Source: Lustribacter sp049512335
Lineage (GTDB): Bacteria; Vulcanimicrobiota; Vulcanimicrobiia; Vulcanimicrobiales; Vulcanimicrobiaceae
Reading direction: 5' to 3'
Length of the DNA stretch: 20,606 nt
NCBI GenBank assembly: GCA_049512335.1
Contig: JBEKXE010000082.1
Location: 1-20,606, forward strand
A model generated the notes under the pieces. It ran no database searches. It was not told where the DNA came from and saw only the letters and a list, made by a program, of their open reading frames with translations. Both the position numbers and the translations under genes were made by a program. Every line of letters begins with the position of its first letter. Position 1 is the stretch's first letter. Shown here in pieces: positions 13,743-20,606 of the stretch.

Positions 13743-14303
13743 GTGAGTGCTTTTGGGGTCGTCAAACACCTGACCGACGCGATCGTCTCCGGCCTCTCGA
13801 CGGCCTTCGGAGAGGATCCGCTCACCGCGCCCTTCGTCGGAACAATCTTCACGGACTCGCCGGCTGCGCCGGGCGTTGGAGGCGGCCAGAAAAGCGGGAT
13901 GTCGTTTTGGCCGTATCGCGTCGAGCGCGACGAGTTTCTTAGCAATCCGGCCCTCATCCCGGTGGGCCCGTCGGTGCTCGAGATTCCGCCGCTGATCGTC
14001 GATATCTGGTATCTCGCCACCCCGATGACCGGCAGCGGCGATTCCGACCAGCTCTTGCTCGAGAAGACGCTGCAGTATCTCTACGACGTCGGACCGATCC
14101 CGCTCGGCGGCGATACGCCCATCGTCACGTTCGAAACGCCCGGGTCCGACGAGCTGTTCCGGTTGTGGAGCGCGCTCGATATCCCCTACGCGCTCTCCTG
14201 CGTTTTCACCGCGCGTCACGTCTCGATCGATTCGCTCCGGCCGCCGCAGAGCGCAGCGCGCATCATCGAGCGCTACGATCGCTATCAAACGATCGGATCG
14301 TAG
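13743..14303 (+). CDS. Pvc16/Afp16-like tail terminator (DUF4255)
   Basis: The 186-residue protein starts at GTG 13743 (MSAFGVVKHLTDAIVSGLST), as typical DUF4255/Pvc16 N-terminal proteins do: an opening helix that is followed by FVGTIFTDSPAAP, a strand PPLIVDIWYLATPM, a helix SDQLLLEKTLQYLYDVG and the closing signature ELFRLWSALDIPYALSCVFTARHVSID. In contractile injection systems this protein caps the tube and stops sheath and tube growth. The domain fits the N-terminal Pvc16 unit, without the C-terminal extension of longer members. It is the first gene of the injection-system unit; in Afp/PVC loci the cap gene lies at the far end. The upstream ribosome binding site is weak. Confidence 0.82.
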   Translation: MSAFGVVKHLTDAIVSGLSTAFGEDPLTAPFVGTIFTDSPAAPGVGGGQKSGMSFWPYRVERDEFLSNPALIPVGPSVLEIPPLIVDIWYLATPMTGSGDSDQLLLEKTLQYLYDVGPIPLGGDTPIVTFETPGSDELFRLWSALDIPYALSCVFTARHVSIDSLRPPQSAARIIERYDRYQTIGS

Positions 14304-14308
14304 GGGAT

Positions 14309-14941
14309 ATGGAAGAGCGCAGCGCGTTCGCGCTCCTGGTCGGTTCGGTCGTCGACGCAACGACGCTCCCGGCACCGTTTTCGCCGCTGCCGCCGCGAAC
14401 GCCGATTGCGATCGAGTTCGACGGCATCGGCACGCCGCCGGTAGCGACGGATGCCATCGTCGCACGCGCGTACTCCGCCGGCGGCTTCGTGCTGGCGTTC
14501 GATTCGGGTGACGTAACGGTCGACAATCCGAGCTCGAGCGGGCCGTCGCCCAAGCACCTCGTCGGCGCATTCGATATTCATTTCACGATCTCGGCGGAAG
14601 GCTATGCCGACTTACCTTCCACGTATTCGTGCCACAACGATGCGCTGCCCATCGCTCCGGCCGCGTACGTCCTCCAGCCGAATCCGATCGCGATACAAGG
14701 CTATGTCTCATTCGGCGGCGTGGCCGTCGCCGGCGCGACCGTGCAGATCACGGCCGAATCTCCGCCGGCCGCGCTTCCGCCGGCGACGACGACCGATGCA
14801 AACGGGATGTATACGCTCGGTTCCGTTCCGGCTGCTCAAACCGTCACGATCTCGGCCGCGGGCGGCGGCGGGTCGACGGTCCAGACGATCTCACTCGACT
14901 ATCCCGGCAGCGTCGTCACCGTGAACTTGCCACTTTCGTGA
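14309..14941 (+). CDS. Carboxypeptidase-regulatory-like beta protein in eCIS locus
   Basis: The 210-residue protein begins MEERSAFALLVGSVVDATT, five bases after the cap gene. Residues 1-125 form an unassigned beta-rich region (VARAYSAGGFVLAFDSGDVTV; GAFDIHFTISAEGYADLPST). Residues 126-210 match the carboxypeptidase regulatory-like (transthyretin-like) fold: IQGYVSFGGVAVAGATVQIT, TTTDANGMYTLGSVPAAQTV, ending VVTVNLPLS. No signal peptide is seen, so it is probably assembled into the particle from the cytoplasm rather than exported. In some Pvc16 proteins a similar beta domain follows the DUF4255 part, so this may be the split-off C-terminal half acting at the cap. That role is inferred from position. 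Confidence 0.65.
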   Translation: MEERSAFALLVGSVVDATTLPAPFSPLPPRTPIAIEFDGIGTPPVATDAIVARAYSAGGFVLAFDSGDVTVDNPSSSGPSPKHLVGAFDIHFTISAEGYADLPSTYSCHNDALPIAPAAYVLQPNPIAIQGYVSFGGVAVAGATVQITAESPPAALPPATTTDANGMYTLGSVPAAQTVTISAAGGGGSTVQTISLDYPGSVVTVNLPLS

Positions 14942-14972
14942 ACTTCGAGCTCAAGCGAAACGAGGATCGGAC

Positions 14973-16862
14973 ATGACTCAGTACCTTGCCCCCGGTGTCT
15001 ACATCGAGGAAGTCGACCTCGGCCCCGTTCCCATTCAGGGCGTGGCCACTTCGACGGGCGGCATCATCGGTCTCTGCCAGCGCGGTCCGGTCAACGTGCC
15101 TACGCTCATCACGAGCTCCGGACAGTTCACCGCCACGTTCGGCGGGCCGATTCCCTGGAATGCCAACGCCGGAACGCCCTTGGCCGGCAATATCAACGGC
15201 GTCGCCTACGGCGTTCAGGGCTTCTTCCAAAACGGCGGGACGATGCTCTACGTCATCCGCGTCGCGCCGAGTACGGCGACGGATTTCTCTGTCCAATACG
15301 CGCTGGGAAATCCGAACTCGATCGACTTGACGCTGCAAGCCAACGACCCCGGTTCCTGGGGGAATCCCGTCTTCGGCGTCCTCAACGGGCGGTATCAACA
15401 AACCGACGGGCTCGCCTTCACCTTCGGCAGCGCGAGCAATCTGCCGTACACCGTCGGTACGGGGAGCACGGTCTCCGTCGTCAACGTCTCGTCGACCGTG
15501 GGTCTCTATATCGGCGCGGTCGTCTCTTGGAACCCAACGCCGGCCACGCCGGCCACCGCCGAATACGGCGTCGTCACGGCGCTGACCGCCACATCGTTCA
15601 CGCTGGGACATGTTGCCTTCACGGCGGCGCCGACCCAAGGCGCGATCGTCACTCTGGTCGAGTTCTCTCTGGGGATCACCTTGTACCAAGCCGGCGCCGT
15701 CGTGCAGACGGAAACCTGGCCCCGCCTCAACGTCAACTCGGCAACGCCGAACTACATCGGGACCATCGTCGGCGCGATCGGCGGAGCGGCCGGCGGATCG
15801 AACCTGATCCTCGCGGGCCTCAGTTCCGCCCCCGATTTCACGACCGTCGCCGCGTACGGCCCGGCGGCCGGCGCCGCACCGGTCGCTGCTTTCACGGCCG
15901 GCGCCGACGGCATCTCCGGGCTGACGGTCGCAACCTACAACGCGTTGTTCAACGATCCCAGCCTCGACACCGACGAACCGGCGACGCGCGGCGGCATCTA
16001 TGCCTTCCAAAACATCCGCGGCATGATGATGATCTCGATGCCCGGGAACACCGATCCCGGCGTCCAGGCCGACCTGATCGCCTTGTGCGAGAACGACAAG
16101 TACAAGATCGCGTATCTCGACCCCGGCCCCACGACCGATCTCGGCGACTGGCACCTCATGGACGCCTCGCTCAACGACATCATCACCCAGCGTGGGAACT
16201 ACGACTCCGAATACGCCGCGCTGTACTATCCGTGGGTCTGCCTCGAAGATCCGACGCCGCCCAATCCCAATAACGTGGGCTATGTCTACCTCTCGCCGAG
16301 CGGGTTTCAGATGGGGATTACGGCCCGCGTCGACATCAATCGCGGTGTGTACAAAGCGCCGGCGAACGAGATCGTGCAGAGTGCCGTCGCGTTCTCGCAC
16401 GTCGTGGATCAGGGAGCGCAAGATGTGCTCAACCCGCTGGGCATCAACTGCTTCCGAGATTTCCGCGCCGAGAATTACGGCCTGCGCATCTGGGGCGCCC
16501 GTACCGTCTCGAGCAACGGCCAATGGAAGTACGTGAACATCCGCCGCCTCTTTCAGTACATTGAAGCCTCGATCGAATACGGGACGCAATGGGTCGTCTT
16601 CGAGCCCAACAACGCGGTGACGTGGGCGCGCGTCCGTCAGTCGGTCTCGGACTTCCTCACCGATACCTGGCGCAGCGGTGCGCTGCAGGGGAGCAAGCCT
16701 TCCGAGGCCTTTTACGTGCTGTGTGACGTCCCCGATACGATGACGGAGAGCGATCTGGAAAACGGCCGTCTTATCTGCGAGATCGGCATTGCCCCGACGT
16801 TCCCGGCCGAGTTCGTCATCTTCCAAATTTCGCAGTGGACCGGCCCTGCGTCGGGCAGCTAG
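14973..16862 (+). CDS. Contractile sheath protein 1 (Afp2-4/Pvc2-4-like)
   Basis: The 629-residue protein opens with the sheath hallmark MTQYLAPGVYIEEVDLG and continues VATSTGGIIGLCQRGPVNVP. The outer domain contains NDPGSWGNPVFGVLN (about residue 122-136) and an extra beta insertion (about 150-235). The conserved C-terminal half includes NIRGMMMISMPG, NYGLRIWGARTVSSNGQWKY, YGTQWVVFEPNNAVTWARVR, FLTDTWRSGALQGSKPSEAF and CEIGIAPTFPAEFVIFQISQ, the sheath-handshake and end strands. It would form a contracting tube around the inner tube. A ribosome binding site AGGA precedes the ATG; 31 bases separate it from the previous gene. A second sheath gene follows tube 1. Confidence 0.95.
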   Translation: MTQYLAPGVYIEEVDLGPVPIQGVATSTGGIIGLCQRGPVNVPTLITSSGQFTATFGGPIPWNANAGTPLAGNINGVAYGVQGFFQNGGTMLYVIRVAPSTATDFSVQYALGNPNSIDLTLQANDPGSWGNPVFGVLNGRYQQTDGLAFTFGSASNLPYTVGTGSTVSVVNVSSTVGLYIGAVVSWNPTPATPATAEYGVVTALTATSFTLGHVAFTAAPTQGAIVTLVEFSLGITLYQAGAVVQTETWPRLNVNSATPNYIGTIVGAIGGAAGGSNLILAGLSSAPDFTTVAAYGPAAGAAPVAAFTAGADGISGLTVATYNALFNDPSLDTDEPATRGGIYAFQNIRGMMMISMPGNTDPGVQADLIALCENDKYKIAYLDPGPTTDLGDWHLMDASLNDIITQRGNYDSEYAALYYPWVCLEDPTPPNPNNVGYVYLSPSGFQMGITARVDINRGVYKAPANEIVQSAVAFSHVVDQGAQDVLNPLGINCFRDFRAENYGLRIWGARTVSSNGQWKYVNIRRLFQYIEASIEYGTQWVVFEPNNAVTWARVRQSVSDFLTDTWRSGALQGSKPSEAFYVLCDVPDTMTESDLENGRLICEIGIAPTFPAEFVIFQISQWTGPASGS

Positions 16863-16875
16863 AGGGAGCTAAGCG

Positions 16876-17325
16876 ATGGCCACACGCATCGATCCCGTCA
16901 AGGGTTTCAACTTCATGCTGAGCATCGACGGCATGACCGGCTCGGTCGGTTTCTCGGAATGCACGGGACTCAGTACCGATGGCGACATCGTCGAGTACCG
17001 CGAAGGCACCGACAAGAGCCTTTGGACGAGAAAGCTCACCGGGCTGCGCAAGCATTCGCACATCACGCTCAAGCGCGGCGTGACGAACGGATCGAACCAG
17101 CTCGATCTCTGGAACTGGCGGAAGAACATTCTCGACGGAACGCCGGACGTGCGCAATGGTACGATCACGCTCATCGACGAGCAGCAAAAACCGGTGATGT
17201 ACTTCAAGTTCTACAAGGGCTGGCCGGTGAAGTACGACGGTCCGACGCTCAACGCGAAGAACAACGACGTCGCGGTCGAGGGGATCGAGATCGTCTATGA
17301 CGGCGGTATCGAGATCGAGAGTTAG
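16876..17325 (+). CDS. Inner tube protein 1 (Afp1/Afp5-like, gp19 family)
   Basis: The 149-residue protein has the standard tube length and pattern: FNFMLSIDGMTGSVGFSECT near the N-terminus, GDIVEYREGTDKSLWTRKL, HITLKRGVTNGSNQLDLWNW, GTITLIDEQQKPVMYFKFYK and the closing NDVAVEGIEIVYDGGIEIES. It is the T4 gp19-like tail tube fold shared by phage, T6SS Hcp and eCIS. Rings of this protein would stack inside the sheath. GAGGGAG gives a strong ribosome binding site, fitting a highly expressed major tube protein; it follows sheath 1 by 13 bases. Confidence 0.95.
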   Translation: MATRIDPVKGFNFMLSIDGMTGSVGFSECTGLSTDGDIVEYREGTDKSLWTRKLTGLRKHSHITLKRGVTNGSNQLDLWNWRKNILDGTPDVRNGTITLIDEQQKPVMYFKFYKGWPVKYDGPTLNAKNNDVAVEGIEIVYDGGIEIES

Positions 17326-17338
17326 GGTCACCGCGCAG

Positions 17339-19513
17339 ATGTACGCGAACCTCGCACCCGGCGTCTACATCCAAGCCGCGAATCCGCAGGTCCGCGCGCT
17401 TGCGCCGGCGCGTACCGACGTGGCGGCCTTTGTCGGAATCGCCGAGTGCGGCCCGGTCGCGACGCCGACGCGCATCACCTCCTTCTCGGAGTACCAGCGA
17501 ACGTTTGGGACGTTTTTGGCCAGCGGCTACCTGGCGTACGCCGTGAAAGCCTTCTTCGAGAACGGTGGCGTCGCGGCGTGGATCGTGCGCGCGACCGCGC
17601 CGCCGGCGGGAACGACGGTAGCCGCGGTCAGCGGTCAACGTCTGACGTTTGCGACCTCGCTGCCGCTGTTGCCCGGGACCGTTGTCGCGCTCGAACAGCC
17701 GGCAGCCGCGCATGCCACGGCAGTGGTCCTCCGCCACGTCGTCGACGGAGATCCGGCTGGCATGTGGATCGATGTCGACGCGGCGCTCGCCGGCGTCGAT
17801 GCCGCCGAACAGCCGCCGATCGACGTAACGAAGCCGGTTCTGCTCTCGACCGGTGGGGTCGCGGCGCAAACGACGCTCGTCGCGCAGAACGGCAACGTGG
17901 CCCTCGGCATCGTGGCCTCGTCTCCGGGGAGCTGGGGCAACGAGGTTGCGGTCCGCATCCAGCGCCAGGCGTTCGCCCAGACGGCAGCGACCGGAGCTGC
18001 GCTCTTCGGCGGTCAGCAGATTCCGGTGTCGTCGGTCGCGCGTTTCGTGCGTGGGACGTTCGTGCGCGTCCGCCAGGGTGCGTACAGCGAGTATCACACC
18101 GTCTGCGACATCGATCCGGTGGGGCGCACGCTCATTTTCGCCTCGAACGATCCGGGACGATCGCTCGGCCCGGCGCTCAGTACCCCGCTTTCCGGTGCGT
18201 TCTCGTATGCCGCCAGTGCGCCGCCGATTACGATCGAAGCGCTGGCGCTCGATGTCGTCGTGCTGGAGCTGGGCGTGGTCGTCGAGACATACCCGCAGTG
18301 CTCGCCGCTCGACGTCGATGGCTGGAACGCGCAGCTGGCGAATAATTTCAGCCGCATAGCGATCGTGCCCGGCAGCGGGCCGGCGCCTTCGCTCGATCCG
18401 ACGGCGTGGCCGGCCGACGTCGATGCCCAAGAGCTCTGGGGCGGAACCGACGGTACGCGCATGTTGGCGCCGGCCGATGTGCTCGGCGCGCTGGCAACGC
18501 TGGCGCAAATTCGCGAGCCCACGCTGATCGCCATTCCGGATGCGTGTGCACCCCCCGCAGCCGGCATCCCGGTCCTGCAACCCGCGCCGCCGCCGCCGCC
18601 GTGCACCGATCCGGAGTGGTTCTGCCCGCCGAAGACGCCCGTCGCAACCCCGGCGGTCCCGCTGCTGCCCCCGCCGGCGCTCGAAGGGGGGCCCGGCTTT
18701 TCCGAGAGCGACTCCGCGCTGATCGCGCAGGGCCTCGTTGCGTTCTGCGATCTCGGGGTCGTGCCCGACAACACCTATCCGCCGCATCCGAGCTTTCGCT
18801 TTGCGCTCGTCGACGTGCCGAGCGGCGTCGATCCAGTCGGTTTTCGCGCGCTGTTCGACGCCGGGCGCGCGGCGATCCACTGGCCATGGGTGGGCGTCTA
18901 CGACCCGCTGGGGACGCCGGGGCAGGTCCGCTTCGTGCCATCGAGCGGCCATGTCGCCGGCTCGTTTGCCGCCATGGATCTTGCCGTCGGCGCCTTTCGT
19001 TCGGCGGCCAACACGCAGCTCGAATGGATAGTTTCGCTGCAGAGCGACGTCGATGCCGGAACCGCCGCCGTCTACAACGATGCCCAAGTGAACTGCATTC
19101 GTGCGCTGCCCAACCGCGGGCTGCGGATCTTCGGTGCGCGCACGCTTTCGAGCGATGCGAACTGGCTCTTCATTCCGGTCCGGCGGCTCGTATCGATGGT
19201 CGAGAGCGCGATCCTCTCGTCGATGCAGTGGGCGGTCTTTGAGCCGAACACCGCGACCACCCGTGCGCTGGTGCGCCGCTCCTGCGCGACGCTCTTGCAA
19301 ACGCTCTGGGAAAGCGGCGCCTTCGCCGGAACCTCGGCAAGCCAAGCCTACCAAGTGATTTGCGACGGAACGAACAACCCGCCGGCGCTGCAAGCGCTCG
19401 GCCAGCTCTGCGTCGACATCGCGCTCGCACCGGTGCGGCCGGCCGAGTACATCATCTTCCGCGTGGGCCAGCAGCAAGGCGTGCTGGAAGTCTTCGAAGG
19501 AGCCGCGGCATGA
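17339..19513 (+). CDS. Contractile sheath protein 2 with Pro/Cys-rich insertion
   Basis: Counted from ATG 17339 the protein has 724 residues and opens MYANLAPGVYIQAANPQ, the expected sheath start; the in-frame ATG at 17297 would overlap tube 1 and add unrelated residues. It contains SSPGSWGNEVAVRIQRQ (about 193-209), NRGLRIFGARTLSSDANWLF, MQWAVFEPNTATTRALVRR, LWESGAFAGTSASQAYQVIC and LAPVRPAEYIIFRVGQQQG, equivalents of the sheath 1 C-terminal motifs. Between the strand TLIAIPDA and the helix ALIAQGLVAFCDLG (about residues 400-460) is a Pro-rich insertion with several Cys (QPAPPPPPCTDPEWFCPP). Such a large insertion is not typical. It may be a baseplate- or cap-proximal or surface-decorating sheath variant. 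Confidence 0.93.
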   Translation: MYANLAPGVYIQAANPQVRALAPARTDVAAFVGIAECGPVATPTRITSFSEYQRTFGTFLASGYLAYAVKAFFENGGVAAWIVRATAPPAGTTVAAVSGQRLTFATSLPLLPGTVVALEQPAAAHATAVVLRHVVDGDPAGMWIDVDAALAGVDAAEQPPIDVTKPVLLSTGGVAAQTTLVAQNGNVALGIVASSPGSWGNEVAVRIQRQAFAQTAATGAALFGGQQIPVSSVARFVRGTFVRVRQGAYSEYHTVCDIDPVGRTLIFASNDPGRSLGPALSTPLSGAFSYAASAPPITIEALALDVVVLELGVVVETYPQCSPLDVDGWNAQLANNFSRIAIVPGSGPAPSLDPTAWPADVDAQELWGGTDGTRMLAPADVLGALATLAQIREPTLIAIPDACAPPAAGIPVLQPAPPPPPCTDPEWFCPPKTPVATPAVPLLPPPALEGGPGFSESDSALIAQGLVAFCDLGVVPDNTYPPHPSFRFALVDVPSGVDPVGFRALFDAGRAAIHWPWVGVYDPLGTPGQVRFVPSSGHVAGSFAAMDLAVGAFRSAANTQLEWIVSLQSDVDAGTAAVYNDAQVNCIRALPNRGLRIFGARTLSSDANWLFIPVRRLVSMVESAILSSMQWAVFEPNTATTRALVRRSCATLLQTLWESGAFAGTSASQAYQVICDGTNNPPALQALGQLCVDIALAPVRPAEYIIFRVGQQQGVLEVFEGAAA

Positions 19514-20208
19514 GCGTGATGGCGTACAACTTCAGCATCTCGCTGATGACGAGCTCGCACACGGTCGTCGATCCGAACAATTTGCTCGCATCGACCGACA
19601 GCGCTCCGTCGGCGCTGAGCGTCGCGGCGGTCGTCAGCCCCACCGCCGGCGTCAGCGCTGGCTTCGGCGGGAGTATCGGCGGCAGCATCAGCGGCAGCGT
19701 CAGCCTCGGCGGTAGCGTGAGCATCGGCGCCGGCATTAGCGCCGGCGCGAGCGTCGGCACCGCGGCCGGAACCGGCGTCATCGGCGGCTTTCAAGAGTGC
19801 ACCGGCCTCGACACCTCGCTCGAGGTCGAGGACTACAAGGAAGGCGGCCTCAACGACCGGATTCGCAAATTTCCGACCCGCGTCACGTGGACGAACATCG
19901 TACTGAAGCGCGGCATCGGCCTCAGCGACGACCTTTGGGCTTGGCACGCTGCGTATATGACCGGTACCGGCGTACGGCGCGACGGCATCATCGCGCTCGA
20001 AGACGACCAGCACCGGCCGGTCAAGCAGTGGCATTTCACGCGCGGCCTGCCGATCCGCTGGACCGGCCCCGCCTTCAACGCGAAAACGAGCGAGGTTGCG
20101 ATCGAATCGCTCGAAATCGTGCACGAAGGGATCACGCTGACGTCACCTACGTCGCTCGCGAGTGCGGCGATCGGCTCGGTCTCCGTATCGGTCGGGATCT
20201 CGCTCTGA
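19510..20208 (+). CDS. Inner tube protein 2 with Gly/Ser-repeat insertion
   Basis: The 232-residue protein starts at 19510, overlapping the sheath 2 stop (ATGA). The tube fold is complete but split: the first strand is MAYNFSISLM, then about 75 residues are inserted before GVIGGFQECTGLDTSLEVED resumes the family pattern (DYKEGGLNDRIRKFPTRVTW, NIVLKRGIGLSDDLWAWHAA, GIIALEDDQHRPVKQWHFTR, EVAIESLEIVHEGITL). The insertion is low-complexity, with alternating Gly and Ser/Ala/Ile/Val (GGSIGGSISGSVSLGGSVSI). The C-terminus has a second Ser/Val-rich tail. In typical tubes this spot is a short loop. It is probably the Afp5-like tube variant that sits at the baseplate, by gene order next to the Afp7-like gene. 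Confidence 0.88.
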   Translation: MSVMAYNFSISLMTSSHTVVDPNNLLASTDSAPSALSVAAVVSPTAGVSAGFGGSIGGSISGSVSLGGSVSIGAGISAGASVGTAAGTGVIGGFQECTGLDTSLEVEDYKEGGLNDRIRKFPTRVTWTNIVLKRGIGLSDDLWAWHAAYMTGTGVRRDGIIALEDDQHRPVKQWHFTRGLPIRWTGPAFNAKTSEVAIESLEIVHEGITLTSPTSLASAAIGSVSVSVGISL

Positions 20209-20402
20209 TGGACGTGCGAATCGGCTCGATCGACGCAACCGTCGTCGATTCCGGTCCGAGCGCGGGCGATTCCGCGCAGGTCGAACGCATCGCGCGCCGG
20301 GTGCTCGCGATGATCGACCAGCGCGAGCGGAGCAACGAGCGCGCCAAGAAGGACCGCGACATCAGCTCGCCCGACGACGAAGACATCGAGGACTACGGCT
20401 GA
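20208..20402 (+). CDS. Small acidic eCIS-locus protein (DUF5908-like)
   Basis: A 64-residue ORF overlaps the tube 2 stop (TGATG) and its own stop overlaps the next ATG, so it is coupled on both sides. It starts MDVRIGSIDATVVDSG, a beta-like segment, then a helix (AQVERIARRVLAMIDQRERS) and an acidic tail (DISSPDDEDIEDYG). Small proteins of about 50-65 residues with this layout, including the DUF5908 family, occupy the slot between tube and LysM/Afp7 genes in many eCIS loci; their role is unknown. Family assignment is by position and N-terminal style. Confidence 0.65.
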   Translation: MDVRIGSIDATVVDSGPSAGDSAQVERIARRVLAMIDQRERSNERAKKDRDISSPDDEDIEDYG

Positions 20403-20606
20403 TGGCATTTCAGCGCTGCGCCTTCCGGCGTCTCGATGCCTCGCTCAACCCGATCGAGCCGCCGCTCTACGCGCAATTCAACCCGACGGAGATGCAGTTT
20501 CAAAAAAGCGCGCAGATCGCCGAGATCGCGATCCCGGGCCTGGACTCGCCGCTGTTGCAATTCGTCCGTCTGCAGGACGAAAAACTGAACCTCGAGCTGT
20601 TCTTCG
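20402..20606 (+). CDS. Partial Afp7-like CIS tube/LysM protein (N-terminus)
   Basis: The first 68 residues are visible before the right edge: MAFQRCAFRRLDASLNPIEP, then LYAQFNPTEMQFQKSAQIAE and FVRLQDEKLNLELFF. The phrase QFNPTEM and the following FVRLQDEKLNLELFF are characteristic of the N-terminal domain of contractile injection system tube proteins of the Afp7/Pvc7 class, normally followed by a LysM domain (gp53-like) that links the inner tube to the spike and baseplate. Its position after tube 2 and a small acidic protein fits the usual order. The rest lies outside the window. Confidence 0.82.
   Translation, partial: MAFQRCAFRRLDASLNPIEPPLYAQFNPTEMQFQKSAQIAEIAIPGLDSPLLQFVRLQDEKLNLELFF

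Noticed and set aside
13720..13746. Eight-codon ORF overlapping the cap gene GTG
   Set aside because: Very short, weak ribosome binding site; overlap with the GTG can easily occur by chance.
14916..16826. Minus-strand 636-residue ORF
   Set aside because: Exact antisense of sheath 1, which has strong family motifs; no motifs in the antisense product.
17249..19477. Minus-strand 742-residue ORF
   Set aside because: Antisense of sheath 2; long only because stop codons are rare in this GC-rich frame.
19640..19770. DNA tandem repeat or CRISPR-like array
   Set aside because: The repetitive look comes from Gly/Ser codons inside the tube 2 reading frame; units are short and irregular with no spacer structure.

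Overview
The window is high-GC DNA with tightly packed genes, many start/stop overlaps of the ATGA type, and a Gram-negative-style envelope gene set: a MacAB-like transporter with a periplasmic adaptor, a LolA-like secreted protein, and secreted or small membrane proteins. Together with a partner-switching regulator pair and a non-proteobacterial type of contractile injection locus, this fits a deep-branching bacterium such as Candidatus Eremiobacterota (WPS-2). That assignment is a guess from style, not from a marker gene.

Left region (1-4787). A partial membrane protein leaves the left edge on the minus strand. Next comes a minus-strand operon, read from about 2440 down to 402: a truncated phosphatase-like leader ORF, a STAS anti-sigma-factor antagonist, a LolA-like secreted protein, a small secreted protein, a 48-residue lmo0937-type membrane protein and another small secreted protein. 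This looks like an envelope or general-stress operon. Divergent from it are a 36-residue membrane ORF and an FtsH-type membrane AAA metalloprotease.

Middle region (4792-11056, all minus strand, transcribed right to left). A PP2C/SpoIIE-type phosphatase is followed by an RND/MacA-type adaptor, a MacB-type ATPase, a MacB-type permease, LemA and two TPM-domain proteins. The genes overlap or nearly touch, so one transcript is likely. The phosphatase and STAS operons begin with homologous upstream regions (same length within one base, same GTAC-containing motif, same ribosome binding site). The STAS leader ORF is recognisably the first ~31 codons of a phosphatase paralogue. A remnant of a second lmo0937-type gene lies out of frame under the 3' tail of the phosphatase ORF. 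Together these suggest an old duplication of one stress-regulatory cassette.

Right-middle region (11100-13277, plus strand). A Crp/Fnr-family regulator, preceded by CCTACG-type palindromes, is followed 14 bases later by an LLM-class flavin-dependent monooxygenase (RutA/SfnG-like).

Right region (13278-20606, plus strand). At 13329-13373 lies the 3' part of a tRNA-Asn gene, from the anticodon loop to the encoded CCA, with no matching 5' half. This is the usual scar of tRNA-targeted integration, and its polarity places foreign DNA on the right. Immediately right of it begins the front of an extracellular contractile injection system (eCIS): Pvc16/DUF4255-like cap protein, carboxypeptidase-regulatory-like protein, sheath 1, tube 1, sheath 2, tube 2, a 64-residue acidic protein and the start of an Afp7-like tube/LysM protein. 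The locus continues beyond the right edge; baseplate, spike, ATPase and payload genes are not visible. Sheath 2 carries a Pro/Cys-rich insertion and tube 2 a Gly/Ser-repeat insertion, both unusual for these families.
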